A stretch of DNA of 64,000 bases from Paralithodes platypus (lineage: Eukaryota > Arthropoda > Malacostraca > Decapoda > Lithodidae): positions 9,226,440-9,290,439 of the forward strand of contig CM064573.1 in NCBI GenBank assembly GCA_032716605.1, written 5' to 3'. Below are positions 10,095 through 20,263 of the stretch, piece after piece; position 1 is the first letter of the stretch, and every line of letters starts with the position of its first letter. The notes under the pieces were generated by a model. It worked only from the letters and a program-made list of their open reading frames with translations, was not told the DNA's origin and made no database searches. The translations under genes and the position numbers were made by a program.

Positions 10095-10285
10095 TGTGTT
10101 ACTTTATGCGACTTAAATTTCAAATATTCTTGATCAACCTTCATGATAAAAATGCTTGCAACTACATAATGTAGAGGATACAAACTAAATAAAGTAAAAC
10201 ATCTCAATTAACCAGGCAGATCTCAGCCCAGCAGCCATTAAGATGACGGTAGAAAAGCACAACTCTTGCAAGGATATTAGCATTG
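10095..10285. repeat. Right arm of the inverted duplication (empty site)
   Basis: The reverse complement matches 8355-9105 without the hAT MITE. It reads straight through GGCTGCTGGGCTGAGATCTG, so it records the sequence before the MITE inserted in the left arm. Confidence 0.65.
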
Positions 10286-10312
10286 GGAAGGAATGCATTT
10301 CAGAGTTAAATA

Positions 10313-10643
10313 TTTAAGGGGGGGGTGACTTTTTTTTTTTTTTTTTTTTCTCTCCTTTTCTCTTTCCCTGCCTTGTATCCATTTGGCCCCATTCAGCCAA
10401 CTGTTTTAAGACGTTTATCCCCATCCAGGTGTTGATATCTTCCTGGCGAGCGATAGCGAGCCAGCATTGTATGGAGACATTTTTCTATCGAAAAATTTAC
10501 AAATTTAGCTTGCTGTCAAAACAAAAATATATATATGCTGGATGGGGAAAAAAAAATCTTAAAACAGTAGGCTGAATGGGGCCGAATGGATACAAGCCAA
10601 AGAGAGGGAGAGAAAGATAAAAAAGCGAGGTGGGCTCCCTTAA
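10313..10643. mobile_element. S-family fold-back MITE (331 bp)
   Basis: TTAA lies at both ends. The left arm carries GGCGAGCGATAGCGAGCC and CCATCCAGGTGT; the right arm has a shortened mirror with ATGGATACAAGCC. A poly-T run at 10331-10350 follows the left end. Non-coding. This copy shows the cleanest TTAA pair of its family. Confidence 0.75.
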
Positions 10644-11171
10644 TGCTAAAGAAAGATGACTTTTACTAATACTGTATAAGTTTATAATTGATGACCATAA
10701 ACCATGTGTATGAATATTTGTTTTGTTGTGGTGTTCCTAATTTGTCTAATAAAGCACAGATATCAGCACTTGTGTAATTATTCTAGACATTATAGACCAA
10801 ACAAAAATTAAGTTTTAAGATTTTGTTTTGTTCTGTTTTAAATACCATTAGTTTGGCGTGATTGTGTTTAGCCTACCTATGATTTTCTAGATAGCCTGAT
10901 TGTATACATATTATCAGAGGTAGTTTTTTGTCTCTCTCAACTAGGAGTCTACAATAACTAGCCACTTGGGAGTTTTGGGTTACAGTATAAGGAGGATCAA
11001 GTTGAAAACATTAGTTTGTCACATGACTTTGTATCCACTGCGTGATTTTATTCAAGGAAAAATATGATTAATATACAAAAATCATTTGTATTAAACCCTT
11101 TGGTGAATGTAAGAATTAACTACTGCATAACAAACTACAGTATATTTCTAAAGCAATTATACCGTACTAAA
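10644..11171. other. No recognised feature
   Basis: AT-rich, unique-looking sequence without a supportable ORF. Confidence 0.45.
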
Positions 11172-11357
11172 GCCGGTATCACACAAGCTTTTATAGTCAA
11201 CATTCAGTTAAAAGTAATTTGATAACATTTGTAGAATATTTTGCACTATCGGAAACTAGGCCGACGATAGATAAATTTTGATAACCAAAATGTTTACCTC
11301 ATAAGCTGCCAGACCAGTGATAAATGTTAAGGGAAAAAGCGCTCGTGTGATACCGGC
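11172..11357. mobile_element. MITE with GCCGGTATCACAC ends (186 bp)
   Basis: The left end GCCGGTATCACACAAGC mirrors the right end GCTCGTGTGATACCGGC. No clear target duplication is visible. A half copy is at 9722-9790. Superfamily unassigned. Confidence 0.6.
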
Positions 11358-11509
11358 TTGGTTTCCTTCCATACATAAATCATGGAGTGGATACAAATTC
11401 ATGTGGGCCAACAATTCAGGTTTAACTTTTCAAGGTTGCAAAAAAAAAATTTTTTTTGAAGAGTTTGCAAACTTTATTATTTTATATAATACATATACAG
11501 TACTGTACA

Positions 11510-11592
11510 TATGTTCGGGCTCTGTCTCGAGTCGGCCACCCCCAGGGGAAAAAAAAAATGGGGAATGGGCCTGAGTAAATAGATAGATATAT
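11510..11592 (+). mobile_element. LINE X-type 3' module
   Basis: It shows the shared tail: GAGTCGGCCACCCCCA, an A-run, TGGGGAATGGGCCTGAGTA, then an ATAG repeat. The CCCC and GGGG blocks could pair as a stem. It is a solo 3' end of the kind that terminates LINE X (23838-24000). Confidence 0.6.
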
Positions 11593-12437
11593 GTGAATAG
11601 TTTCCACTTACACTTATAAAGGTCATTTAATTGTAAAATAATAGTGAAGAAATAACCAGCGGAAGAATACAAAACTTTATGGCAAATGTTGGCAGATGGT
11701 GTTTTAAAGGCCGTGCACTACCTTGATTCACAGGGCTAGGGCGTGCTCTTATTACAGGGACTTACTGGAAATTTTACCACAAATTGCTAGACCAGGCGTG
11801 TTGTACATTTGATTGGGGTGACAATAGTGTCAATGATATTCATTAGGGCTGTGTACCGTGTTCAGTACATTCAAACATGTTAACGTGATAGTACTGCTGA
11901 ACATGATACATTTGGGACTGTTTGCAATTAGACGGCGATCATGCCATGGAGGTGCCTAGCGATGCAAACATTTATACAATAATAAACCCCAAATTTGGTC
12001 TTTTGGCACTCTACTGACTTATTAATTTAAAGCTATTAATAGGTTATGTTAATGGTGACCTTTATTTCTATATAATCATTGGTTCCATTATGTCAGAGTT
12101 TCAAGTTATCCGAATATTACTATTAGAACCTTCTAGGTCCATCTAGCTAGGACATCGCTGACATGTTTAATTAAGCCCACTGACCAATCAGTGACTTGAA
12201 TCAATGTTTGGCTATCACCCTGCTCAATAATAATCATGGTTCTTCAATCAAAAACATTATTGCCTTGATAGTGTCAACTGAACACACCCCTAGTCCACCA
12301 ATTACTCTGACAGCACTGAAGGAACCTGTGTTGTGGAAGGATAACTATACAGTACTTATTGGGGACACTTCTCCAGAAAAAACATTATGTAATATTCATA
12401 ATTTTAGGCCTACAACGAATATGCTAAAAATAGAAAT
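11593..12437. other. No recognised feature
   Basis: Mixed-composition sequence. An 83-codon open frame at 12196-12447 (+) has no recognisable motif, and I do not call it a gene. Confidence 0.45.
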
Positions 12438-12505
12438 TGTAATGTAAAACTTGCAAATTAAAACTGGGACGACACAATATAAAGACAAGAACTACAATAA
12501 TCAAA
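12438..12505 (+). repeat. TTGCAAAATAAA-type dispersed unit
   Basis: It reads ATGTAAAACTTGCAAATTAA and continues to ACGACACAATATAAAGACA, matching the units at 1695-1910. Confidence 0.5.
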
Positions 12506-12557
12506 GGCAAGAATGTTAAGTGTGGGCGTACCGCCAGCCTTGTTTACACTACTGTAC

Positions 12558-12868
12558 ACGTAAAAAAAAAAAAAGGAAAAGTGGGGAATGGGCCTGAGTA
12601 CATGCATACAATGCATACTTACATGTCTATGTATGTGAAATGCTGGGTGTGAAGGGAATTTTTCTGTCCTGACAACTCCCCAGGCCCACTTAGGGTCAAC
12701 CTTTCCTGGTGCCTGGCGCGGGGCTCGAACCTCTGAAGGGAGTTTAACCCTCCTAAAAACCCACAGGTTTTGAGATGCCTTGGGTGGGGTTCAAACCCGG
12801 GTTAGTGACCATGACCCCCATAGGTCAACCAGGCCCGCGCGCTAACCCACTGTACTACCACGGACGTA
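12558..12868. mobile_element. LINE X-type tail followed by a minus-strand SINE head
   Basis: 12558-12605 (+) is the shared 3' module (TGGGGAATGGGCCTGAGTA). On the minus strand, 12755-12868 has box A-like GTACAGTGGGTTAGCGCG and box B GGGTTTGAACCCC (12786-12798), as in tRNA-derived SINEs. Stems are not perfect, so I do not call a functional tRNA. Confidence 0.55.
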
Positions 12869-12869
12869 C

Positions 12870-13776
12870 AAAAGTATAGTAACCTTAGTCCGATTTGTAA
12901 GAACCAGGTGATAGTCTCGTGGTGTTTCACGTGATGAGTTTATTGGACTTCCCATCAACGACTATTTTACACTATACCTGACGTCAACTCGGGTAGTACA
13001 TTATTGGGGTTGCGGGATATTTTCGAGGGCATTACAGTATGTATATACTCTGGCACCTTCCCCAGTTTTCCCTTTGTTTTGTTTTTTAATATACATAAAG
13101 CCAAGCAATTGATACTACAATATAAAAAGTGAATAGATACAATAATATATAATATCAGACCCGCGCATGCACTCCCCCCCCCCCCCCTCCTATTTTATTT
13201 TGATGTACAGTATTTTTATGTAATTTGATTGTATTAACGAACCTAACCAATCCTTACTGCATCATTATTCATCATCACACTAATGCATCATACCTAATGC
13301 AATAAAATTAAGTAAAAATGCATCAAAATAGAATAGTGATTAGGTGCGACTGTAGCGGCACCACAGTTGCGGCCATGGGCTCCCCTTTAGGAAACCTAGA
13401 CTGCTATCTATCAGCTGATTCTCAATACCTATTTATTGTTCTCTCTACTAACCAACTTTACTCCTAAACTCGATTGACCCGGCAAGTGCGGATCTACTTA
13501 TATAAGGTGTACCGGCGCGCTGCGGAACTCCTTATATAATCCAAGGCCTAAAAAAAAAACATATAAACCAGCCCAGTATTTTTTTTTTTTTTTTAAACCC
13601 TTGTCTAGCAGGGTGTTTTGGGCTATTTTGGGCATATTCAGGCCCTCCTGAATGATCAATCAAGTATCTGCATGAAAATAAATTTATTTAGCAAAAAACT
13701 AGGCGCTAAAAGCTTCAAAATGAGACCAGAACGAGCTACGTAGCACTCGTGGTTCTCATACAGTGATACCAGTAAC
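12870..13776. other. Unassigned; X-type tail near 13035-13080 (-)
   Basis: A minus-strand fragment of the shared LINE X-type tail reads TATATACTCTGGCACCTTCC on the plus strand. The rest is AT-rich with a C-run near 13176 and could include 5' UTR of LINE B1. No ORF1 was recognised upstream of LINE B1. Confidence 0.4.
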
Positions 13777-16350
13777 ATGTGGGTCAGACCTGTTCCTCAT
13801 GCCCCTCCCTCTCCCAGTCAAATCCCTCGCCTAAAACCCGTCCACCTCTCCTCCCCAACCCACCTAACCTTCCCATATCATCCACTCCCCCCCCCTAAAA
13901 CCCGTCCACCTCTCCTCCCTAACCCACCTAACCTTCCCATACCATCCACATCCTCAACTCAACACACCACACCCCATCCTAATCCATTCCAACCCCCATC
14001 TCCTGCTCCCCAATCCCCACCCCCACCTCACCCATCCCAACCCCCAGCCCCTCCCTCACCCCCACCCCCCCCATCACCCCATCCTCGTGCAGCAGCACCC
14101 AACGTACATCGTGCACATAACATTAACATTCTTCAACTGAACATAGATGGCATCAACACAAAGAAACACGAACTCTCACACTTCATCAAACAACACAACA
14201 TACACATTGCCATCTTACAAGAAACAAAACTCCGCACAACACAAAAAACACCCACATTTCATAATTTCACCACCATCAGACAAGACCGGGCTGTCGGCGG
14301 GGGCGGTGGACTCATCACCCTGGTACACAAAGAAATATCATACATAGTAACCAGTGTACAAACCAAATCACTCCTCCCCCCAAATGATAACACAACAGAA
14401 ATACAGTCAATTAAAATACGCACTGGCAACAACTCCAACATAACCATCATAAACACATACATCCCTCCCCAAACATCCCCTACAGTACCAAATGAATACA
14501 GACCACACTTACAACACATCACAAACACCCCACACACCCCACACATCATCCTGGGTGGTGACTTCAACGCCAAGACGTCGGCCTGGTTTGTCGACAACCC
14601 CGACACAGACAGAGGGCTGGTACTACAAAACCAAACCGATAACCTCATCATCCTTAACGACATCCATCAACATACCCATATTCCTCACCAAGCCCTCTAT
14701 AACCCATCATCTCCAGACATCACCTTTTGCTCCCCAGAACTCGCCCCCACAACATCCTGGAGGGTGGTCAGAACCTTAGGCTCTGACCACCTCCCGATCA
14801 TTATCACCACCAAAACCAGACTCACCCCAGCTAGCCACAAACACACATACACCAATTATAAAAGAGCTAACTGGGAAGCATTCACAAATGAGACAGAACA
14901 ACACTTCACAACTCTAAACAGTACACCCATCACTAACATCAACAATGCTGTACACATACTCAATAAAACTATCCAAAACGCTGACAAGAAACACATTCCA
15001 AGAGGTAACAGAAAAAGACACAACCCCAACTTCACACCAGAAATTCAAAACCTCATCAGACAACGCGACATACTGAAACACTCCCCAGCACCCCACACAC
15101 AAGACATCACACAACAAATTCAAGCACTCAACACCCAAACTAACAACAAAATACAAGAACAACAAAAACTAAATTGGAATAACTTCCTACAAACACTTGA
15201 TCACAAAACAAACCCCAAAAAACTATACAAAACACTAAACAGCATCACACTTTCCAACAGCAACACAACACAATCACATGCTGCAATCACAACAACAGAC
15301 TCTACTCCTTCATGTAAACAACAAGCAAACACTCTCATCAATCACTTTTCACATGTCAGCCACCTAAAACCTCACAAAGACGACCGACGTGTCATCCGAC
15401 GTAAGAGACAATTCCCCACAGACCCTGACTATACACCCTTCACCAATCACCAGACAAAGCATATCATCAACAATCTCAAGCACTCACCCGCCTGTGGCCT
15501 AGACAACATAAGCAACATACACCTCAGACACCTGGGACCACAAGGCATACAAGCACTCACTAACATATCAAACTACAGCTATTCACACAACACAATACCA
15601 GACATTTGGAAGCATGGTATCATCATCACTTTCCCCAAACCCAACAAAGACCCCACGCTACCCTCCTCGCACCGCCCCATCACACTCCTTTGCTCCCCCT
15701 CCAAAGTCATGGAACGCCTAGTATTACAACTAATTACACCTGACCTACCCCTAGCTCCAACACAACATGGCTTTAGGCCACTGCACTCCACAAACACTCT
15801 TCTCACAGACCTTACACAAAGAGCTTTCGACGGCATCAATTCAGCTAGACCACCACACAGATCACTATTAGCCACACTCGACATTAGTAAAGCCTTCGAT
15901 GCCATCCCCCGCCACAACCTAACAAACAAAATCTACAACACAAACATGCACAACAACACAAAACGGTGGCTGGCCAACTTCCTAGCAGGCAGATGTGCAC
16001 ACGTATCTTTTGCCGGTCAGTCATCTAAAATCAGAAACTTTCCAAACGGAGTCCCACAAGGATCCGTCCTATCGCCCGCACTCTTCAATCTGTACATGCA
16101 CGATATAACTACACCCAATACGCCCCAAATAAACTTAGCCTCCTATGCAGATGACATAACACTCACATGCACACACCATGACCCAAAAAGAGCAACAGAT
16201 CTCCTTCAACCCTATCTCAACACACTACATGGCTGGTGCACTACAAACAGACTTAATCTAGCCCCAGCCAAATCCACCGCAACCCTGCTCACAAGTTGGA
16301 CAGGAGAACACGAATACATCCCTCAACTCACCATAAACAAACACCCCTAA
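13777..16350 (+). CDS. Endonuclease-reverse transcriptase, LINE B1 (first part)
   Basis: This 857-codon frame starts with about 110 residues of Pro/Ser/His-rich sequence that contains an internal repeat of PKTRPPLLPNPPNLPIP-like text. An APE-type endonuclease follows: NINILQLNIDGI, AILQETKL, IILGGDFNAKTSAW, then LGSDHLPIII. Next comes the reverse transcriptase, with THRPITLL-like SSHRPITLLCS, QHGFRPLHSTNTLL, ATLDISKAFDAIPR, GVPQGSVLSPALFNLYMHD and SYADDITLT. These nick target DNA and prime reverse transcription. The frame ends at a stop just after the RT because one base is missing near 16340 relative to copy B2. The Met chosen is the first in frame; the true start may differ. Confidence 0.75.
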   Translation: MWVRPVPHAPPSPSQIPRLKPVHLSSPTHLTFPYHPLPPPKTRPPLLPNPPNLPIPSTSSTQHTTPHPNPFQPPSPAPQSPPPPHPSQPPAPPSPPPPPSPHPRAAAPNVHRAHNINILQLNIDGINTKKHELSHFIKQHNIHIAILQETKLRTTQKTPTFHNFTTIRQDRAVGGGGGLITLVHKEISYIVTSVQTKSLLPPNDNTTEIQSIKIRTGNNSNITIINTYIPPQTSPTVPNEYRPHLQHITNTPHTPHIILGGDFNAKTSAWFVDNPDTDRGLVLQNQTDNLIILNDIHQHTHIPHQALYNPSSPDITFCSPELAPTTSWRVVRTLGSDHLPIIITTKTRLTPASHKHTYTNYKRANWEAFTNETEQHFTTLNSTPITNINNAVHILNKTIQNADKKHIPRGNRKRHNPNFTPEIQNLIRQRDILKHSPAPHTQDITQQIQALNTQTNNKIQEQQKLNWNNFLQTLDHKTNPKKLYKTLNSITLSNSNTTQSHAAITTTDSTPSCKQQANTLINHFSHVSHLKPHKDDRRVIRRKRQFPTDPDYTPFTNHQTKHIINNLKHSPACGLDNISNIHLRHLGPQGIQALTNISNYSYSHNTIPDIWKHGIIITFPKPNKDPTLPSSHRPITLLCSPSKVMERLVLQLITPDLPLAPTQHGFRPLHSTNTLLTDLTQRAFDGINSARPPHRSLLATLDISKAFDAIPRHNLTNKIYNTNMHNNTKRWLANFLAGRCAHVSFAGQSSKIRNFPNGVPQGSVLSPALFNLYMHDITTPNTPQINLASYADDITLTCTHHDPKRATDLLQPYLNTLHGWCTTNRLNLAPAKSTATLLTSWTGEHEYIPQLTINKHP

Positions 16351-17258
16351 CACATACACACACACCCAAAATCCTAGGAGTAACATATGATACTCATATG
16401 ACATTCAAACAGCACACCACAAACATTAAAAAGAAACTGACACCCAGACTTAACGCCCTCAGGTCACTTGCTCACACAAAATTTGGACACAACAAAGAAA
16501 CTACCACCACAGTATATAAACAATACATAAGATCAGTGATGGAATACGCAAGCCCAGCCTGGGCTTCTAACCTAGCTGAAACACATCATAAGACCTTACA
16601 GACTATTCAAAACAAAGCCCTGAAGATCATTACAGGCTGCACAGCTACTGCACCCACAGATCACCTACATCAAGAAACCAAAATCCTCAAAGTCAAAGAC
16701 CATCTGGACATGAGAGGCACTCAATTCCTGGCAGCAGCCTCCACGAACCAAGACCACCCACTAAACTACATGGCAACACACCCACAGACACCAAGAAATA
16801 TCAAAACAACACCCAGCACACGGTATCACACACAATTATTGTCCTCTCTCCCTCCCTGCCCACCCCGAACCAACATCCAGAAGCACATCCATACTCATAT
16901 CTCTCACCGATCCATCCACTCACTCACAGACAACACACAGCTGCATGCACGACCTCCCGAAATCCATCCTTCCGAATCCTCCCTTCCTCGCGAGGACAGA
17001 GTCCACCTGGCCAGGCTGAGATGCGGACACCATCCAGCTCTCCTGAGCTATCAGAAGAGACTGGATGACTCCGTTGTCGACGCCTGCCCGGGATGTAACA
17101 CAGCACCCCATACCATTAAACACATCATAGAAGACTGCATTTCACACAACCACTTACGCCAACAACACAATCTACACTCAATGAGAGCTCTGTGGGAAAG
17201 CCCGATCGTGGCCATGGCCTTTCTCAGGGACTCGGGGCTGTTCGGCCAGGCAGCTTAG
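16346..17258 (+). CDS. LINE B1 C-terminal region with zinc-finger-like motif
   Basis: It continues the protein of the preceding frame after the frameshift. It begins PLTHTHTPKILGVTYD and continues through EYASPAWASNL and a C-terminal RLRCGHHPALLSYQKRLDD block followed by CPGC and HIIEDC. These Cys/His residues form the CCHC-like finger common near the end of jockey- and I-type LINE proteins, thought to bind nucleic acid. The end LFGQAA is followed at once by the stop and the AAC-repeat tail. Copy B2 joins both parts without the shift at this point. Confidence 0.65.
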
Positions 17259-17442
17259 GGAACAACAACAACAACAACAACATGGGAGTTTAGCGTATTT
17301 TGGCATATTTTTCCCAGCTATGCTCACTACTGGCTACACTGCCGGCCTCTTGAGAACACGGGGAACATGTGTTAATGGGCGGCGGTAAGCCCTGGGAGTC
17401 GGCTGTCTGGCCCGCTGCGCTCCCGGCCATTTGCACTCTATT

Positions 17443-17517
17443 TTAACCCTTTAAAAGCCTTAATAATGCTCCTAACTTGCTGCAAATTGGTGCACGACTT
17501 AAGTCGAGCGCCGCTCT
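17443..17517. repeat. Short sequence shared with the 885-bp TTAA element
   Basis: GCACGACTTAAGTCGAGCGC here resembles CACACGACCTATGTCGAGCG at 32640-32660. TTAACCC occurs at 17443. Boundaries are uncertain. Confidence 0.35.
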
Positions 17518-17993
17518 TTAACCCTTCAACCCCGGGTGGTACAAGTGTGTACCATTTTGTTTTGACCCGAGGAACCCGGGTGGTACAACATTGTACCATT
17601 GGTTGAAAGCCTGTGACCTTGGTGTGTGAGGCGTCGGTCCGACGCATGTAAACAACAGCCGGCTGGACCGACGCCCCGCATCTCCGGCCACAAGAAGGAG
17701 AGCGTCGCTTGTTCGTGTGTGCCTGTATGTTGTTGTTAAGTATCGAAAAGTAGTGTAAAGTGGCTGTTGTTGCCGTAAGTTATCTCCAATGAAATCATCA
17801 TCACAACTGAACCAGTTGACTTAGAGAGCTCTACTTAACACCATTCTACAGGTAAATAACACAGCTACGCTTGGGGATGCGGGAAGAAGTCAGAATAACA
17901 AAGATACGGTAGCCTAGCCTAGAAGTTTTTCAGCCAAAACACCCGGGTCTCGGGGAATATTTATGTAATGCGTAGCCGAGGCGGGAGGGTTAA
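17518..17993. other. Palindrome-rich TTAA-bounded unit
   Basis: TTAACCCT on the left and AGGGTTAA on the right bracket 476 bp. Inside are two hairpin words, GGTACAAGTGTGTACC (17538-17553) and GGTACAACATTGTACC (17582-17597), each preceded by CCGGGT, and a third palindrome, GCGTCGGTCCGACGC (17631-17645). The TTAA ends make a non-autonomous piggyBac-type unit possible, but the matching ends are only 8 bp. Confidence 0.4.
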
Positions 17994-17997
17994 AAGT

Positions 17998-18285
17998 TAA
18001 TTACCCCTTGGCCATGCCAAATATCACTTCCACATCCCCTCCTTCCCTCCCCCCCGCTTCAATTATCACCTATAACCTACCTATGTTCACCTATGTGGTG
18101 ATGGGCTGGTCTATCAGAGTGAGATCTGAGCGATCTCTGCCATACCCATAGCTTACTCTGACTGTTCCTTTTACTTATATATTTTCTAGATCTCAAGTCT
18201 CTTCCGTGGATTGACCTCCCAATTTACCAAGATTGGAAGCCAAAGCGTCACATTTTTCCTTTGCCCCTCAACTTTCTCTTCATAA
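17998..18285. repeat. Repeat with GCCATGC-AAAT / TTATCACCTAT blocks
   Basis: CCATGCCAAATATCAC and CAATTATCACCTAT match blocks at 36376-36450. This is an unclassified dispersed repeat. The remainder is unassigned. Confidence 0.35.
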
Positions 18286-18497
18286 TTGCTGAGGGGCACA
18301 GGGCCCTGGGTGGGGCATTGGTTTCCCGGGCATTTCCGCACCCTCCTCAGCTCCCTGCCTTGGAGTGGCTTCGGTCACCCGGGCTTTGTTAGTGGTAAGC
18401 AGGGAGGGTTTTGTGGGGGGCGCTCGTTTATGGCCTTGGCCTTGCTCGAGACCTTGGGGCTGTTCGGCCAGACAGCCTGGGGAACAACAACAACCTA
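18286..18497 (+). mobile_element. 3' end of a second B-type LINE
   Basis: The plus strand ends with a decayed LGLFGQTAWG followed by GGAACAACAACAAC, the same ending as LINE B1 (LFGQAA, stop, AAC repeat). Upstream sequence is too diverged or damaged to read as a zinc-finger tail. It is a 5'-truncated, distant relative. Confidence 0.5.
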
Positions 18498-18539
18498 TGT
18501 GGAGTTCGCCACTCTTGCTAGTGGCACCGAAGAGTGCAC

Positions 18540-19855
18540 CGCCCTTCGTTTTAGTTTGAGAATTGGTGCAGCAGACTATTCGAAGAGGTGGAGCGCACCC
18601 TTGTGAAGATGGGCTCGTCTGGCACTTTCTGTAGTTCGACATAGAGCTCTCTTGAAGCTGTCTAACGAGACACCTCTCATGTCTCTCACTCGCCGCGGGA
18701 GTTTGTTAAAGAGACGTGCTCCTCTATGTGATAACCAGCCCTCTCGCAGAGAGCCCATAGCCCCCCGATTTATCATCTTGGGGATATCGCATTCCCAGCC
18801 TCTCCTATCATTGAATTTCATTGTTATTGGTGTATGTAGATTTGGTACAAAACCCTCTGCAATTTTCCATGTACTGTATATATTATTAAGTATCGTTCCC
18901 TTCTACGTTCCAACGAATACAGTTTGAGTGATTTTAAGCGATCCCAATAGTGTAACTGTTTTACTGAGTTTATATGCGAGGTGAAGTTCCTTTGTACACT
19001 TTCTAAGTCATTAATTTCACCTAATTTGTATGGGGATGTTAATAAGTTACAGTATTCTAGCCGCGGTACCACCAGGGATTTGAAGTGTTATCATAGGCAA
19101 TTCACCGCGAGTTCTAAATGTTCGTAGAATCCAACCTGTTAGCCGTTTTGCAACTGCAACTTTGACCTGGTTATGTTCTTTGAATCCCATATTTTCAGAG
19201 ATTATCACCCCAAGGTCATTCACATTGTCTTTACGTTCTACTGTATTATGTGATTGGATTCAGTTATGTAACTTGTGCTCTTTTTAACGAAATCCTTATC
19301 TCCGTATCGTATTAATTGAAATTTGTCTTCATTAAATTGCATGTTATTTTCCCTGGTCCACTGGAACACCTTATTTATGTCCTCTTGCAGCCGGCCCGTG
19401 TCTTCCTGAGTCTTTACTATCATACTCAGTTTCGTGTCATCCGCAAAGGAGGATACTGTACTGTGTCTTGTGTTGGCATCTTGTCACTTATTAGAATGAG
19501 GAAAAGAAGGGGCGCTAGTACTGTTCCTTGGGGAACTGAGCTTTTGACGTCTGAAGGCTCAGATGTTACTTGGCTTACTGCTACTGATTGTTTTCGGTTC
19601 ACGAGGAAGTTGTATATCCACCTTCCGATTTTACCTGTTATCCCTTTTGCTTTAAGTTTGTGTGCAATAATACCGTGATCACATTTATCAAATGCCTTAG
19701 CAAAATCGGTGTAGATGACGTCCACGTTTTTCCCCTTTTCTTCTAGGTATTTAAGAATTGTGTCGTAGTGTTCCAATAGTTGCGAGAGACATGATCTTCC
19801 TGCTCTGAACCCATGTTGACCAGTGTTGTGTAGTTAATTTTTGTCCATAAATGTT
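18540..19855 (-). pseudogene. LINE C: decayed reverse transcriptase
   Basis: On the minus strand, pieces in different frames read in order: QHGFRAGRSCLSQLL (about 19820), YTDFAKAFDKCDHGI, SVPQGTVLAPLLFLI, SFADDTKLS (about 19440), LVPRLEYCNLL-like MVPRLEYCNLLTSP, LYSLERRRERY and a final FNKLPRRVRDM. Together they cover RT palm, thumb and the C-terminal tail of a CR1/jockey-group LINE. The GVPQG block has Ser for Gly (SVPQG), and frameshifts near 19425, 19235 and 18822 break the frame. No endonuclease is present, so it is a dead, 5'-truncated copy. Confidence 0.65.
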
Positions 19856-20263
19856 GAGATTTTGCCTATGCTCTCTTATTCCCTTATTTCGTCGATATAT
19901 TTTCGTGCTATCAATAGCGATTCATAAGCAAGCTGTGCTTGTATGTGCTACACAGCGAATGAAAGAGAAAGAGAGAATAACACGACAGTGTCGCTCCAGA
20001 CGTCGTGAAGTGTGGCAGGCTGGCTCAGCCTTCAGTTATGTAACTCCCTATCTAATTTGCCGATTTTGACCATCCAAACGCTGTTTCCACTAGTTTTATT
20101 GTTGTAACAGGTTAATATCTTTATAATCAACGAAAAATAGGCGCATATGGATAAGTATTAATGATATTTATGGTATGATGACGATTTGAGTGTAGGAAAC
20201 AGTCTAAATACCTCCGCACAGGGAGGGGTGGCCACTACCCCACCTGCGCAGCGGAGAGGTTAA
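19856..20263 (-). repeat. Body of a SINE-like repeat (paired with 39880-40225)
   Basis: ACCATCCAAACGCTGTTT and CATATGGATAAGTATTAAT occur here and at about 39975-40060 in the same order. Together with the tRNA-like head at 20264-20355 this gives a repeat of up to 500 bp. It is non-coding. Confidence 0.5.

Larger units (their letters stand above)
13777..17281 (+). mobile_element. LINE B1: jockey-like retrotransposon, near complete ORF2, AAC tail
   Basis: The element encodes endonuclease, reverse transcriptase and a zinc-finger-like tail, and ends in GGAACAACAACAACAAC at 17260-17281. The 5' limit is unclear. A second, 5'-truncated copy (B2) lies at 51669-53075. The plus strand is strikingly rich in A and C and poor in G through the coding part, unlike the flanks. 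One frameshift separates its two open frames. Confidence 0.8.

Noticed and set aside
12196..12447. 83-codon ORF (+)
   Set aside because: No motif, no neighbouring coding, and it overlaps a dispersed repeat.
14259..14663. Minus-strand 134-codon frame within LINE B1
   Set aside because: It is a shadow of the A/C-rich plus-strand coding sequence; the endonuclease motifs are on the plus strand.
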